Assembly: GCA_020248985.1 (NCBI GenBank)
Contig: JADCGL010000039.1
Span: 1 to 64,000, forward strand
Direction: 5' to 3'
Source: Telmatospirillum sp.
GTDB lineage: Bacteria > Pseudomonadota > Alphaproteobacteria > CACIAM-22H2
Length of the DNA stretch: 64,000 nt
This document shows, one piece after another, positions 7,599 to 16,101 of this stretch (position 1 is its first letter; each line of letters begins with the position of its first letter). The notes under the pieces were generated by a model. That model was not told where the DNA came from and did no database searches. It saw nothing but the letters and a program-made list of their open reading frames with translations. The position numbers and the translations under genes were made by a program.

Positions 7599-9418
7599 TG
7601 CTGGGCCACGCGTTGCGCATCGCGATGCTGGACATAGGCGCGCCAGCTGCGATGTGATGTGATGTCGGCGGCGTCGGCCAAGGCACCGGGCTCGCATACG
7701 AATCCTTTGCACCATGTGCCGTCGTCGAGCTCGAGCGAGCCGATTGCCATCGGCGGCGGCACTTCGGTCACAAAGCTGCCGAACGCCGCCATCGACAGTT
7801 CCCAGATTTCGACGGCGATGGCTTCGCCTGCACCGTCGACGCGCACCAAGCCCGGTTTGGGCGGCGTCGTATTGGCAAGGGCATAGAGCCGGTAGCGCTT
7901 TGACGTAGCGGCACTGCGAACGAGCTTGGCGCCGCGTTGCGTGAGTTGGCTGTTGAGCGGCATGCCGGTGAGATGTGCACCGACGACGGCAAGCCGTACG
8001 CTTTCAGCGACTTGTTCGGCGGGCGCTGCGGCTTTTTGCGCAGGCTGCGGCATGCCCGTGGCGCCGAGCTGCAGGCCCGTATCGCGATGAAAGGCCGCCC
8101 CGATCGCCGCAAGCTTGCCGTCGGCGAAAGCTGGGCCGATCAGTGTGATGCCGCAGGGTAAGCCGTCGGCGCGCATGGCGGCTGGCACTGCAAGGGCCGA
8201 CATGTCGAGCAGATTGACGAAATTCGTGTAGTAACCTAGCTCGGTATTGTGGCGCATCGGTTCGGCCGCCAGCTGCTCGAGCGTGAAGATCGTGCCGCTT
8301 GTCGGCACGGCGATCACGTCGAACTGTCGCCACAGGCTTGCTGCACGGCGCTTCAGCGCTTCGAGGCGGTAGAGCGCTTTGAACGTCGCGACCGCATCGA
8401 AGCGCATCGCGTTGGCAATCACGGCGCGCGTGGTCGGATGCAGCGCCTCGGGCTTGTCGCGCATATATGCTTCGATAGCAGCATAGCGCTCGGCAACCCA
8501 CGGGCCGTCGTAAAGAAGGGCAGCCGTCTCTTTGAGCGCCGAAAAGTCGAACGGAACTTCAATGCCGCCAAGTTTCTTGAGCCGCACGCAGGCATCGGCA
8601 AAAGCAGCCTTTGCCTGGCCGTCGCCGAAAAATTCGAGGGCCGCATTCTGCGGCACGCCGAAACGGAATGCGGCAGGTGCTTCCTGCGGCGCCAGAATCG
8701 AAGGGGCTGCCGCCTCGCGCGAATAAGGATCTTCCGCGTCGAAGGCGGCGGCGACTTGGCCCGCGATGCGTGCGTCTTCGACGGTGAGAGCAAAAATTGA
8801 AATCACGTCGAGTGTGCGGCACGCCGGAACAAGGCCGCGCGTGGAAAACAGCCCCTTGGTCGGCTTCAATCCCACGAGATTGTTGAACCCGGCCGGAACG
8901 CGGCCAGAGCCTGCCGTGTCGGTGCCGAGTGCAAACGATACGAGGCCTGCTGCCACTGCGACGGCCGAGCCCGACGACGAGCCGCCTGGAATGAAGCGCT
9001 TGTCGAACGGATTCTCTGGCACGCCATAGGGCGAGCGCACGCCGACAAGGCCCGTCGCGAACTGGTCGAGATTGGTCTTGCCTATGGCGATCGCACCGGC
9101 GGCGATAAGTCTGGCGACAACAATTGCAGATTCCGCGGCCGTGTAGCTGAAGTCCGGGCAGGCCGCCGTCGTCGGAGCACCTGCAAGATCGATATTGTCT
9201 TTGATCGCAAACGGGATCCCCCACAGCGGTGCGTTGCGTGGGATTGTCGCCAGACTGGCGGCCGCGGCCAGAGCCTGTTCGCGCGGAACAAGATGGATCC
9301 ACGTTTTGTCGCCGACGCGCGCGCCGATGCGGTCGTAGATTTCGCCGATTATTTCTTGCGGCGTGCGACCGGCCGCGTAGGCGGCGCGCAGGCTGGCAAA
9401 GTCGAGACTGAGAGTCAT
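7595..9418 (-). CDS. atzF: Allophanate hydrolase
   Basis: A 607-residue protein of full AtzF length: an amidase-signature domain (about residues 1-450) and a C-terminal domain from about 480. Catalytic elements are FAIKDNIDLAG (Lys), PGGSSSGSAVAVA and GTDTAGSGRVPAGFNN (nucleophilic Ser). Allophanate hydrolases split allophanate into ammonia and CO2. I chose the ATG at 9418 (MTLSLDF); the longer frame is not needed. No urea carboxylase, the usual source of allophanate, occurs in the window, whereas a complete urease operon does, so its substrate here may come from another route. It heads the minus-strand operon. Confidence 0.9.
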   Translation of the reverse strand: MTLSLDFASLRAAYAAGRTPQEIIGEIYDRIGARVGDKTWIHLVPREQALAAAASLATIPRNAPLWGIPFAIKDNIDLAGAPTTAACPDFSYTAAESAIVVARLIAAGAIAIGKTNLDQFATGLVGVRSPYGVPENPFDKRFIPGGSSSGSAVAVAAGLVSFALGTDTAGSGRVPAGFNNLVGLKPTKGLFSTRGLVPACRTLDVISIFALTVEDARIAGQVAAAFDAEDPYSREAAAPSILAPQEAPAAFRFGVPQNAALEFFGDGQAKAAFADACVRLKKLGGIEVPFDFSALKETAALLYDGPWVAERYAAIEAYMRDKPEALHPTTRAVIANAMRFDAVATFKALYRLEALKRRAASLWRQFDVIAVPTSGTIFTLEQLAAEPMRHNTELGYYTNFVNLLDMSALAVPAAMRADGLPCGITLIGPAFADGKLAAIGAAFHRDTGLQLGATGMPQPAQKAAAPAEQVAESVRLAVVGAHLTGMPLNSQLTQRGAKLVRSAATSKRYRLYALANTTPPKPGLVRVDGAGEAIAVEIWELSMAAFGSFVTEVPPPMAIGSLELDDGTWCKGFVCEPGALADAADITSHRSWRAYVQHRDAQRVAQQ

Positions 9419-9494
9419 GAAAACCTGTGTCGGACGAAGCGCCCGCGACTCGAAGCCAAACCGGCCCAGGCCCGGACATTGCAAAGATAACAAA

Positions 9495-9524
9495 ACATAA
9501 CAAACGTAGCCAATGCAGGGTCAA
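9495..9524 (-). promoter_or_regulatory. Candidate promoter of the atzF operon
   Basis: Read on the minus strand, TTGACC (9524-9519) is followed after 18 bases by TTATGT (9500-9495), about 75 bases upstream of the atzF start. The -10 end lies in an octamer repeat, ATAACAAA twice with two bases between (plus strand), in an otherwise GC-rich gap. Weak match, judged by eye. Confidence 0.3.
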
Positions 9525-9551
9525 ATTTCTTCGCCCGCCAGGTCCCGAAGA

Positions 9552-9582
9552 TTGACAGGACAGGGGCTGGCGAGGCTCTAAT
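9552..9582 (+). promoter_or_regulatory. Candidate promoter of the polyamine transporter operon
   Basis: A perfect TTGACA at 9552-9557 is followed after 19 bases by TCTAAT at 9577-9582, 31 bases ahead of the solute-binding protein start. The spacer is two bases longer than ideal. It lies in the divergent gap shared with atzF. Confidence 0.3.
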
Positions 9583-9613
9583 CCTCGTAGATGCGGCAAT
9601 CCGGAGCGGTACG

Positions 9614-10708
9614 ATGGCAAGGTGGTTTTTGGCGGCAGTTGCGATGCTTTTTGGCTTGGCGAGCGGCCAGGCAGAGGCACAAGCCGTGCTCAACATCTAT
9701 AATTGGAACGACTACGTGTCGCCGCAGGCGATCGAGCGGTTCCAGCGCGAGTCCGGCATTCGCGTGCGCTACGACACCTACGATTCGAACGAGACGCTCG
9801 ATGCCAAACTGCGCGCGGGCCGCTCGGGCTACGATCTCGTTGTTCCGACCGCATCGCCGTTTCTGGCGCAGCAGCTGCCTGCGCGGCTCTACCGCGAATT
9901 CGATCGCGCGAAGCTGTCGAACTACGCCAATCTCGATCTACAGGTGATGCGCGAACTCGAGCGCGCCGATCCCGGCAATCGCCACGCGATCCCGCATATG
10001 TCGAGCATGACGGGTATCGGCTACAACGCCGAGCGCGTTGCGCGCGTCATGGCCGATGCGCCGGTCTATTCGCTGCGCATGATCTTCGATCCGGACGTCG
10101 CGCGCCGCTTTCAGTCCTGCGGCATCGTGGTGCTGGATTCGCCGACGGACGTTTTCCCCGCAGCGCTTGCATATCTCGGCCTGCCGCCGGACTCCAAGGA
10201 GCCCGAACATCTGACGCGGGCGACCGAAGCGCTGATGCGCATTCGCCCGTTCGTGCGTAAATGGCACGGATCGGAATACATCAACGACCTCGCCAACGGC
10301 GACGCGTGCGTGGCGTTCGGCTACTCGGGCGACATCAAGCAGGCGGCCGCTCGTGCGGCCGAAAGCAAGCGCGCCAATGTACGGATCGAGTTTGCCGTGC
10401 CGCAGGAGGGAGCATTGCTCTCGCACGACGTTTGGGCGATCCCAGCCGATGCACGCAATGTCGATGCCGCCCACCGCTTCGTCGATTTCATGCTGCGTCC
10501 CGAGATTGCCGCTCTCAACAGCGATGCGGTTGGCTATCCGACCGCCGTGCCGGCGGCCCGCGCGTTGGTGCGGCCCGAACTGCGCGACGATCCGACCGTG
10601 TTCGTGCCGCCCGAGATTCGCGCCAAGCTCTATACGATCACGCCGGCAGCCCGCGACTACGAGCGGCTGCGCACGCGCGCCTGGACGCGCGTGACGACGG
10701 GACGATAG
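9614..10708 (+). CDS. Polyamine-type ABC transporter, periplasmic binding protein
   Basis: A 364-residue periplasmic binding protein of the PotD/PotF family. Residues 1 to about 23 form a signal peptide ending near QAEAQA. The mature start VLNIYNWNDYVSPQAIERF is the classic beginning of putrescine/spermidine-binding proteins, and SYDTYDSNE-like and GYDLVVPTASPF regions follow. It delivers substrate to the PotABC-like subunits encoded immediately downstream (10-bp gap to the ATPase gene). A cationic polyamine ligand is likely, but gamma-aminobutyrate or related amines are known for relatives. Confidence 0.9.
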   Translation: MARWFLAAVAMLFGLASGQAEAQAVLNIYNWNDYVSPQAIERFQRESGIRVRYDTYDSNETLDAKLRAGRSGYDLVVPTASPFLAQQLPARLYREFDRAKLSNYANLDLQVMRELERADPGNRHAIPHMSSMTGIGYNAERVARVMADAPVYSLRMIFDPDVARRFQSCGIVVLDSPTDVFPAALAYLGLPPDSKEPEHLTRATEALMRIRPFVRKWHGSEYINDLANGDACVAFGYSGDIKQAAARAAESKRANVRIEFAVPQEGALLSHDVWAIPADARNVDAAHRFVDFMLRPEIAALNSDAVGYPTAVPAARALVRPELRDDPTVFVPPEIRAKLYTITPAARDYERLRTRAWTRVTTGR

Positions 10709-10718
10709 GGCGGCCTTC

Positions 10719-11672
10719 ATGATCCGACTGGAAGGCATCGCAAAACACTACGGAACGGTTGCGGCGGTCGCCGGCGTCGATCTTGAAATCGCAGCCGGTG
10801 AGATTTTCTGTCTGCTTGGCCCCTCGGGCTGCGGCAAAACGAGTCTGCTGCGCTGCATTGGCGGCTTCGAGCGGCCGGATGTCGGCCGCATTTGGCTCGA
10901 CGGCATCGATGTGACGGCAATGCCCGCCTGGGATCGTCCCGTCAACACGGTGTTCCAGAACTATGCGTTGTTCCCGCATCTCGACGTCGCGGCCAACGTT
11001 GGGTTCGGGCTTGAAACATTGCCGATGGACAAGCGCGCGCGCGCCAAGCGCATCGACGAGATGCTCGATCTTGTGCGCCTCGGCGGGTTTGCCGCTCGAA
11101 AGCCTGCCGAGCTTTCGGGTGGGCAGCGCCAGCGTGTGGCGATCGCGCGCGCCCTTGCGCGCCTCCCCAAGGTGCTGCTGCTGGACGAGCCCCTGTCGGC
11201 GCTCGACGCCAAGCTGCGCGAAGAAACGCGTCTCGAACTCGTCGAGCTTCAGGCGCGATTGGGCATTGCTTTCGTCTTCGTCACGCACGACCAGGACGAG
11301 GCAATGGCGATCTCCGACCGCATCGGCGTGATGGAATCGGGCCGCATCATGCAGATCGCCGCACCGAGCGAGCTTTACGAGCGCCCAGCGACGCGCTTCG
11401 TGGCCGAATTCGTTGGCCGCATAAACCTTTTTGCCGGACCCGGTGGGCGCGGCTTCACGGCCGTGCGGCCTGAGCGCATGGTGCTCGGCCACGGCCCGCA
11501 TTTGGGGCGCGTGCGCGAATGCGCCTATCTCGGTGAACGGCGCTTGGTGTTTCTCGACAGCGCGCTCGGCCGCGTGATCGTGAGCCAGCCCGGACAAGCG
11601 CCGGTGCCGGACAATGGCGTTGAGATCGCGTTCGGCTGGCCGCCCGAAGTCGAGCGCTACCTGCCGCAATGA
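10719..11672 (+). CDS. potA: Polyamine-type ABC transporter, ATPase
   Basis: A 317-residue ABC ATPase of the spermidine/putrescine type. Walker A is GPSGCGKTS, the signature LSGGQRQRVAIARAL, Walker B VLLLDEPLSALD, and the switch His lies in VTHDQDEA. The C-terminal portion after about residue 235 is a TOBE-type regulatory domain, as in PotA and MalK relatives. The stop overlaps the start of the next permease gene by 4 bp. Confidence 0.9.
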   Translation: MIRLEGIAKHYGTVAAVAGVDLEIAAGEIFCLLGPSGCGKTSLLRCIGGFERPDVGRIWLDGIDVTAMPAWDRPVNTVFQNYALFPHLDVAANVGFGLETLPMDKRARAKRIDEMLDLVRLGGFAARKPAELSGGQRQRVAIARALARLPKVLLLDEPLSALDAKLREETRLELVELQARLGIAFVFVTHDQDEAMAISDRIGVMESGRIMQIAAPSELYERPATRFVAEFVGRINLFAGPGGRGFTAVRPERMVLGHGPHLGRVRECAYLGERRLVFLDSALGRVIVSQPGQAPVPDNGVEIAFGWPPEVERYLPQ

Positions 11673-12499
11673 ACCGCGCCGTTTTCATTCTTCCGGCTTT
11701 TGCATGGCTGTTGGCGGCGATCGCACTGCCGTTTGCGCTCATCGTGGCCATCAGTTTCGGCGAGGCTACGCAAGGGGCTCCGCCTTTTGACTGGAGCTTT
11801 TCGCTCGCCAATTATCGCCTGCTTCTTTCGGACGACCTCTATTGGGGGGCGCTTGCCAATGCCGCGCGCATTGCGGGCACCTCGACTTTGATTTGTCTGC
11901 TGGTAGGCTACCCAATGGCGTTGGCAATCGTGCGTGCGCGTCCGCAGCGCCGCGCCTTGCTGCTGTTTCTGGTCATGCTGCCCTTTTGGACGTCGTTTCT
12001 GATCCGAGTCTATGCGTGGATGGGATTGTTGCGCCCGACCGGCTTTGTGAACGCGGCTTTGGCGGAATTCGGGTTGATCGATGCGCCGCTGCAGCTGATC
12101 GCCAACGAGTTCGCGGTCCATCTCGGCATCGTCTATGCCTACCTGCCGTTCATGGTTTTGCCGCTCTACGCGACGCTTGAGAAGCTCGATGCCAGTCTGC
12201 TTGAGGCTGCACATGATCTCGGGGTCGGGCCGCTGCGCGCTTTCTGGCGCGTAACGTTTCCGCTGTCGCTGCCTGGTGTGGCGGCAGGAGCATTGCTTGT
12301 GTTTATTCCGGCAAGCGGCGAGTTCGTGATCCCCGATCTGCTCGGCGGGCCGAACTCGCCGATGATCGGCCGCGTCTTGTGGTTCGAGTTTTTCCAGAAC
12401 CGTGACTGGCCGATGGCGTGCGCGCTTGCGACAGCGCTGGCGGCCCTACTGGCAGTACCTTTGCTGCTGTTCGACCGGCTGCGCTCGGCGACCAGATGA
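11669..12499 (+). CDS. Polyamine-type ABC transporter, permease (PotB/PotH-like)
   Basis: A 276-residue membrane protein with six predicted segments and the cytoplasmic EAA loop at LEAAHDLGVGPLRAFWRVTFPLS, where the conserved Gly contacts the ATPase. PotB-type permeases are the first of the permease pair. It overlaps the ATPase gene by 4 bp and the second permease by 4 bp, so stoichiometric synthesis of the complex is likely. Confidence 0.9.
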   Translation: MNRAVFILPAFAWLLAAIALPFALIVAISFGEATQGAPPFDWSFSLANYRLLLSDDLYWGALANAARIAGTSTLICLLVGYPMALAIVRARPQRRALLLFLVMLPFWTSFLIRVYAWMGLLRPTGFVNAALAEFGLIDAPLQLIANEFAVHLGIVYAYLPFMVLPLYATLEKLDASLLEAAHDLGVGPLRAFWRVTFPLSLPGVAAGALLVFIPASGEFVIPDLLGGPNSPMIGRVLWFEFFQNRDWPMACALATALAALLAVPLLLFDRLRSATR

Positions 12500-13302
12500 T
12501 GCGCCGACCGACCCTTTCGACCCTACCGACCGTGCTCGCCGCCGGGTTTGCGTTTCTGTATCTGCCGATCGTGATCATGGCGGCGTTCAGCTTCAACGAG
12601 AGCCGCTTGGTCACGGTTTGGGCCGGATTTTCGACGCGGTGGTACGGCGAGCTGTTCGGCAATGTCCGCATGCTCGAATCGGCAGGGCTTAGTTTTGCCG
12701 TGGCGATGCTTGCCGCGAGCCTTTCGACGACGATCGGTACTTTGGCGGGCTATGTCCTCGGCCGTTTCGGGCGTTTTCCTGGGCGGGCGGTCTTTGCGTT
12801 GCTGCTTCTGGCACCGATGGTCCTGCCGGAAGTCATACTGGGTTTGGCGATGCTGATGGCGTTTTCCACGCTCGACAGCCTCGTGGGATGGCCTGCCGAG
12901 CGCGGGTTTCTTGCCATCGCATTCGCCCATGCCTGTTACGGCACGGCCTTCGTGGCCGTGATCGTCGAAGCGCGTTTGCGCGGCATCGATCCGGCGCTCG
13001 AGGAGGCGGCGCGCGATTTGGGTGCAAAACCGTGGCGGGCTTTTGTCCGCGTGACATTGCCGCTTCTGGCACCTGCCGTCGCGGCGGGCTGGCTGCTCGC
13101 TTTCACGCTGTCGCTCGACGATCTGGTCGTTGCGAGTTTCGTTTCGGGGCCAGGTGCGACGACGTTGCCGATGCTCGTTTATGCGAGCGTGCGTCTCGGT
13201 CTTTCGCCGCAGATCAACGCACTGGCGACCGTTATGGTCGTGTGCATCGCATGTTTGGCGTGGGTCGCAAGCCGCATCGGCGCGGCGCGGTCAAAAGCGT
13301 AA
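12496..13302 (+). CDS. Polyamine-type ABC transporter, permease (PotC/PotI-like)
   Basis: A 268-residue permease with six membrane segments and an EAA loop at LEEAARDLGAKPWRAF. The segment YLPIVIMAAFSFNESR is typical of the PotC/PotI side of the pair. The ATG at 12496 sits in an ATGATG over the upstream stop; the second ATG (12499) would also work. It is the last transporter gene before a 190-bp gap. Confidence 0.9.
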   Translation: MMRRPTLSTLPTVLAAGFAFLYLPIVIMAAFSFNESRLVTVWAGFSTRWYGELFGNVRMLESAGLSFAVAMLAASLSTTIGTLAGYVLGRFGRFPGRAVFALLLLAPMVLPEVILGLAMLMAFSTLDSLVGWPAERGFLAIAFAHACYGTAFVAVIVEARLRGIDPALEEAARDLGAKPWRAFVRVTLPLLAPAVAAGWLLAFTLSLDDLVVASFVSGPGATTLPMLVYASVRLGLSPQINALATVMVVCIACLAWVASRIGAARSKA

Positions 13303-13319
13303 TGGAATCTCGGGACGAC

Positions 13320-13328
13320 TTATCCACA
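13320..13328 (+). promoter_or_regulatory. Perfect but isolated DnaA-box sequence
   Basis: TTATCCACA, a perfect match to the DnaA-box consensus, lies in the gap after the polyamine permease. I found no second box nearby and no dnaA or other origin-linked gene, so it is not evidence of an origin; one such word is expected by chance about once in a few windows of this size. Confidence 0.3.
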
Positions 13329-13391
13329 GGCAGGTGCCTTCGATGTTTTGGAAATCATTGTGAATCATGCGTTTGCGAGCTGCTCTTGAAG

Positions 13392-13430
13392 TGATCAAAT
13401 CGCCTTAATTTCGCGCCCATTTTTTGATCA
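13392..13430. promoter_or_regulatory. 8-bp inverted repeat upstream of the M23 gene
   Basis: TGATCAAA at 13392-13399 is mirrored exactly by TTTGATCA at 13423-13430, with 23 bases between. The pair sits about 65-105 bases upstream of the likely start of the M23 peptidase gene, a suitable place for an operator. No regulator is encoded alongside. Confidence 0.35.
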
Positions 13431-13495
13431 AGATTCGCCACAGCTTGCTTGAACCGGCCTTGCTGAATCGGCATCATCGCCGCTTCGTTTTAAGG

Positions 13496-14836
13496 ATGCG
13501 GATCGATTGCATGCGGCTTGACGGTTCTAATCGCGGTTTATCGGCACGGATGCGCGCGCACATGGCGCGTCTTTTCCGGCCGCGCGAAGTGCTGCTGCGC
13601 TCCGACGGCGAAGTACGCCTCATCCGAATTTCGAGCTTGGTTCAAAAATCCGCCGCGGTCGCGATACTCGTAGCGGTAGTTGGCGGGGGTGCTGCAACGA
13701 GCGCTTATCGAGCTGCTCTCATCGAGATCGAAACGCGCAGCCTCGATGTCTCGCGTCTGCAGGAAGACCACCGCGCGCGCATGGAAGAGCTTGGGCAAGC
13801 TTTGGTGCGCGCGACCGAGCGCGGGCGCGCGGAAGCTGCCGAAACGGTTGCGAGCCTGATCGAGCAGCGCAACATGCTGAGCGCGCGCATGGTCGAGATC
13901 GAGCGCGGCCTTGCGACGGCCGAGAGCGAGCGCGAGCGTGCCCTTGCCACGCACACTGGATTGATGGAACGGCTGCAGCAGGTCGAGGCGCGCCTAGGGG
14001 CACGCGTGCCGGATGCCGCCAGTGCCGCCGAACGCGCCGCTGCGATCGAGCGATTGCGCATCGAAGCGATGGCCGAGCGCGGCCGCTTGGCGGTCGAAGC
14101 GCGGCGTTTGGCGATGGAGCATCGCACTGTTGTCGGCAGCCTCAACGGCGTGCGGGCGGCAAACCAAGATGCCGCCAAGGCGCAGGATGCGGCTCTCAGC
14201 GAAATCGCCGGATCGACCAAGGCGCAGATCGACGAAATCATGCGCATCCTGCGCGGTACGGGCCTGCAGCCGGATCGTGTGGTTGCCGCGCGCGTCGCAA
14301 ATGCGGGCGGCCCCTTCGTGAACGCGGTTGGCGACGAATCGTTGCCCAATGCCAGCCTCAAGCTCGCCTCGCTTGGCTCGGACCTCGAGCGCCTGCGCGA
14401 TCTGCGCACGGCGTTGCGCGGCCTACCGGTCCATGCGCCGCTCGACGATTTCGCGGTCATGAGCCCCTTCGGCATGCGCCGCGACCCCTTCAACGGGCAG
14501 CTCGCCATGCATAGCGGCATCGATCTGCAAGCCCCGCCGCGCACGCCGGTTCTGGCCACGGCACCGGGGCGCGTGGTTACCGCGGGCTGGAACGGCGAAT
14601 ACGGCAATATGGTCGAAATCCAGCATGAATTCGGCCTTTCGACGCGCTATGGTCATCTGACGCGGATCGACGTGCGGGTCGGCCAGCGCGTCGAGCGGCG
14701 GCAGACGGTCGGTCTGCTCGGCTCGACCGGCCGCAGCACCGGGCCGCATGTGCACTACGAAGTTCTCGTCGATGGCCGCGCCGTCGATCCCGTCCGCTTT
14801 TTGGAGGCAGCCCGCCATGTTCGGAAAATCGAATAG
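13496..14836 (+). CDS. M23-family metallopeptidase with membrane anchor and coiled coil
   Basis: A cell-wall endopeptidase-type protein. Around residue 45-70 (from this start) lies a membrane segment, SAAVAILVAVVGGGAATSAY. It is followed by a long Ala/Arg/Glu-rich coiled coil to about residue 250. The C-terminal LytM/M23 domain starts at SPFGMRRDPFNG, with zinc ligands in HSGIDLQAP and the HVHYEV motif, so the catalytic site looks intact. The start is uncertain: ATGs at 13496, 13511, 13550 and 13562 are all possible, and relatives I recall begin close to ARLFRPREVLLRSDG. It overlaps the bactofilin gene by 20 bp, implying joint work in envelope or cell-shape control. Confidence 0.85.
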   Translation: MRIDCMRLDGSNRGLSARMRAHMARLFRPREVLLRSDGEVRLIRISSLVQKSAAVAILVAVVGGGAATSAYRAALIEIETRSLDVSRLQEDHRARMEELGQALVRATERGRAEAAETVASLIEQRNMLSARMVEIERGLATAESERERALATHTGLMERLQQVEARLGARVPDAASAAERAAAIERLRIEAMAERGRLAVEARRLAMEHRTVVGSLNGVRAANQDAAKAQDAALSEIAGSTKAQIDEIMRILRGTGLQPDRVVAARVANAGGPFVNAVGDESLPNASLKLASLGSDLERLRDLRTALRGLPVHAPLDDFAVMSPFGMRRDPFNGQLAMHSGIDLQAPPRTPVLATAPGRVVTAGWNGEYGNMVEIQHEFGLSTRYGHLTRIDVRVGQRVERRQTVGLLGSTGRSTGPHVHYEVLVDGRAVDPVRFLEAARHVRKIE

Positions 14837-15272
14837 CAAACCGGTCGCCGAAACGCGGCCCGTCAAGGCGACCAGTTCGAACGTGCCCTCGATCATCGCG
14901 CAGGGTTTTTCGGTCAAAGGCAACATTGCCTGCGACGGCGACATTCAGCTCGATGGCACCGTCGAAGGCGCGCTGCACACCTATTCGCTGACGATCGGCG
15001 TGAGCGGGGAAGTGCGCGGCGAGGTCACGGCCAAGCGCGTGCGGGTTCTGGGCAAGGTCGTGGGGCCGATCCGCGCCAGTGCGGTCGAACTCGGGCGCAC
15101 GGCACGCGTCACCGGCGACATTCGCTACGAAACTTTGACCGTCGAACCCGAAGCGCAAGTCGATGGCCATTTGCAGCGCGTCGACGACGCGGCGGCGGCC
15201 GAAGCGTCGGTACCGGCCGCGCTGGCGCTCGTGCACGACGTCGCCAAGGTCAGCGAAAGCGCCAAGAAATAG
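14817..15272 (+). CDS. Bactofilin
   Basis: A 151-residue bactofilin (polymer-forming cytoskeletal protein). The central beta-helix region is visible from SIIAQGFSVKGNIACDGDIQ through DGHLQRVDD, with the alternating hydrophobic/Gly pattern of the right-handed solenoid; both ends are flexible and low in complexity. Bactofilins assemble into filaments without nucleotide and often position M23 peptidases. That pairing is reproduced here by a 20-bp gene overlap, with GGAGG about ten bases ahead of this ATG. Confidence 0.9.
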   Translation: MFGKSNSKPVAETRPVKATSSNVPSIIAQGFSVKGNIACDGDIQLDGTVEGALHTYSLTIGVSGEVRGEVTAKRVRVLGKVVGPIRASAVELGRTARVTGDIRYETLTVEPEAQVDGHLQRVDDAAAAEASVPAALALVHDVAKVSESAKK

Positions 15273-15280
15273 CCGGTCGG

Positions 15281-16060
15281 TCAGACCAGCGCTTGCGTGT
15301 CGCCGTCGACCGCGAGCGCTTGGCCCGAAATATTGCGCCCGCCCGAACCCGCCAGAAACAGCGCCATGCGCGCAATGTCCTGCGGATCGACCATGCGGCC
15401 GAGCGAAGCTTGCTGCGTGTAGATCCGCTCGAGCTCTTCGACCGCAACGCCGGTCGAAGCGGCTTTGGCTTGGATCACGCGGCGGATGCGCGGCCCATCC
15501 ACCGCACCGGGCAGAATGGCGTTCACGCGGATATTGTCGGGCCCCAATTCGATCGCGAGACTTTTCGTGAAGCCGATCACGGCCCATTTGCTGGCGGCAT
15601 AGGGCGTGCGGTGGGGAAAGCCGAAGCGGCCCGCAGCCGACGACATGTTGATGATGCTGCCGCCGCCGGCCGCGCGCAGCAGCGGTACGGCGCGCCGCAC
15701 GCACAAAAATTGGCCGTCGATGTTGATTTCCATTGTATGCCGCCAATCGTCGGGCGACAGGGATTCGACCGGACCGGTGGGCCCTGCGATGCCGGCATTG
15801 TTGACCAGCACGTCGAGCCCGCCGAGCGTGTCGATCACGTCGTCGAACAGATCGTCGACGTCGTCCTCGTCGGAAACGTCGCATTCGAACGCCTCGTGGC
15901 CGGGCAGTTCGGCGCGGAAACGGGCGAGGGCCGCTTCGTCGATGTCGCAGACGGCCACACGTGCGCCGACGCCCGCGAATGCGCCCGCGATTTCGCGGCC
16001 GATGCCGGCGGCACCGGCAGTCACGAGCACGCGCAGATCGCGACACGATTGTTCGGTCAT
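15281..16060 (-). CDS. SDR-family oxidoreductase
   Basis: A 259-residue short-chain dehydrogenase. The nucleotide-binding motif reads VTAGAAGIG (Ala where TGxxxGIG usually has its first Gly), followed by NNAGIAG, the catalytic Ser in INMSSAAG and YAASK. An Asp after the second strand (VCDIDEA) suggests NAD rather than NADP. The substrate is unknown. The gene stands alone, facing away from ureD across about 40 bp; AGGGGG precedes the ATG at 16060. Confidence 0.87.
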   Translation of the reverse strand: MTEQSCRDLRVLVTAGAAGIGREIAGAFAGVGARVAVCDIDEAALARFRAELPGHEAFECDVSDEDDVDDLFDDVIDTLGGLDVLVNNAGIAGPTGPVESLSPDDWRHTMEINIDGQFLCVRRAVPLLRAAGGGSIINMSSAAGRFGFPHRTPYAASKWAVIGFTKSLAIELGPDNIRVNAILPGAVDGPRIRRVIQAKAASTGVAVEELERIYTQQASLGRMVDPQDIARMALFLAGSGGRNISGQALAVDGDTQALV

Positions 16061-16101
16061 CGGCAACCCCCTAAGCTTATGGAATGGACGAAGGACATAG
16101 C

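Noticed and set aside
13320..13328. Replication origin at the DnaA box
   Set aside because: Only one box, no AT-rich unwinding element and no origin-linked genes.
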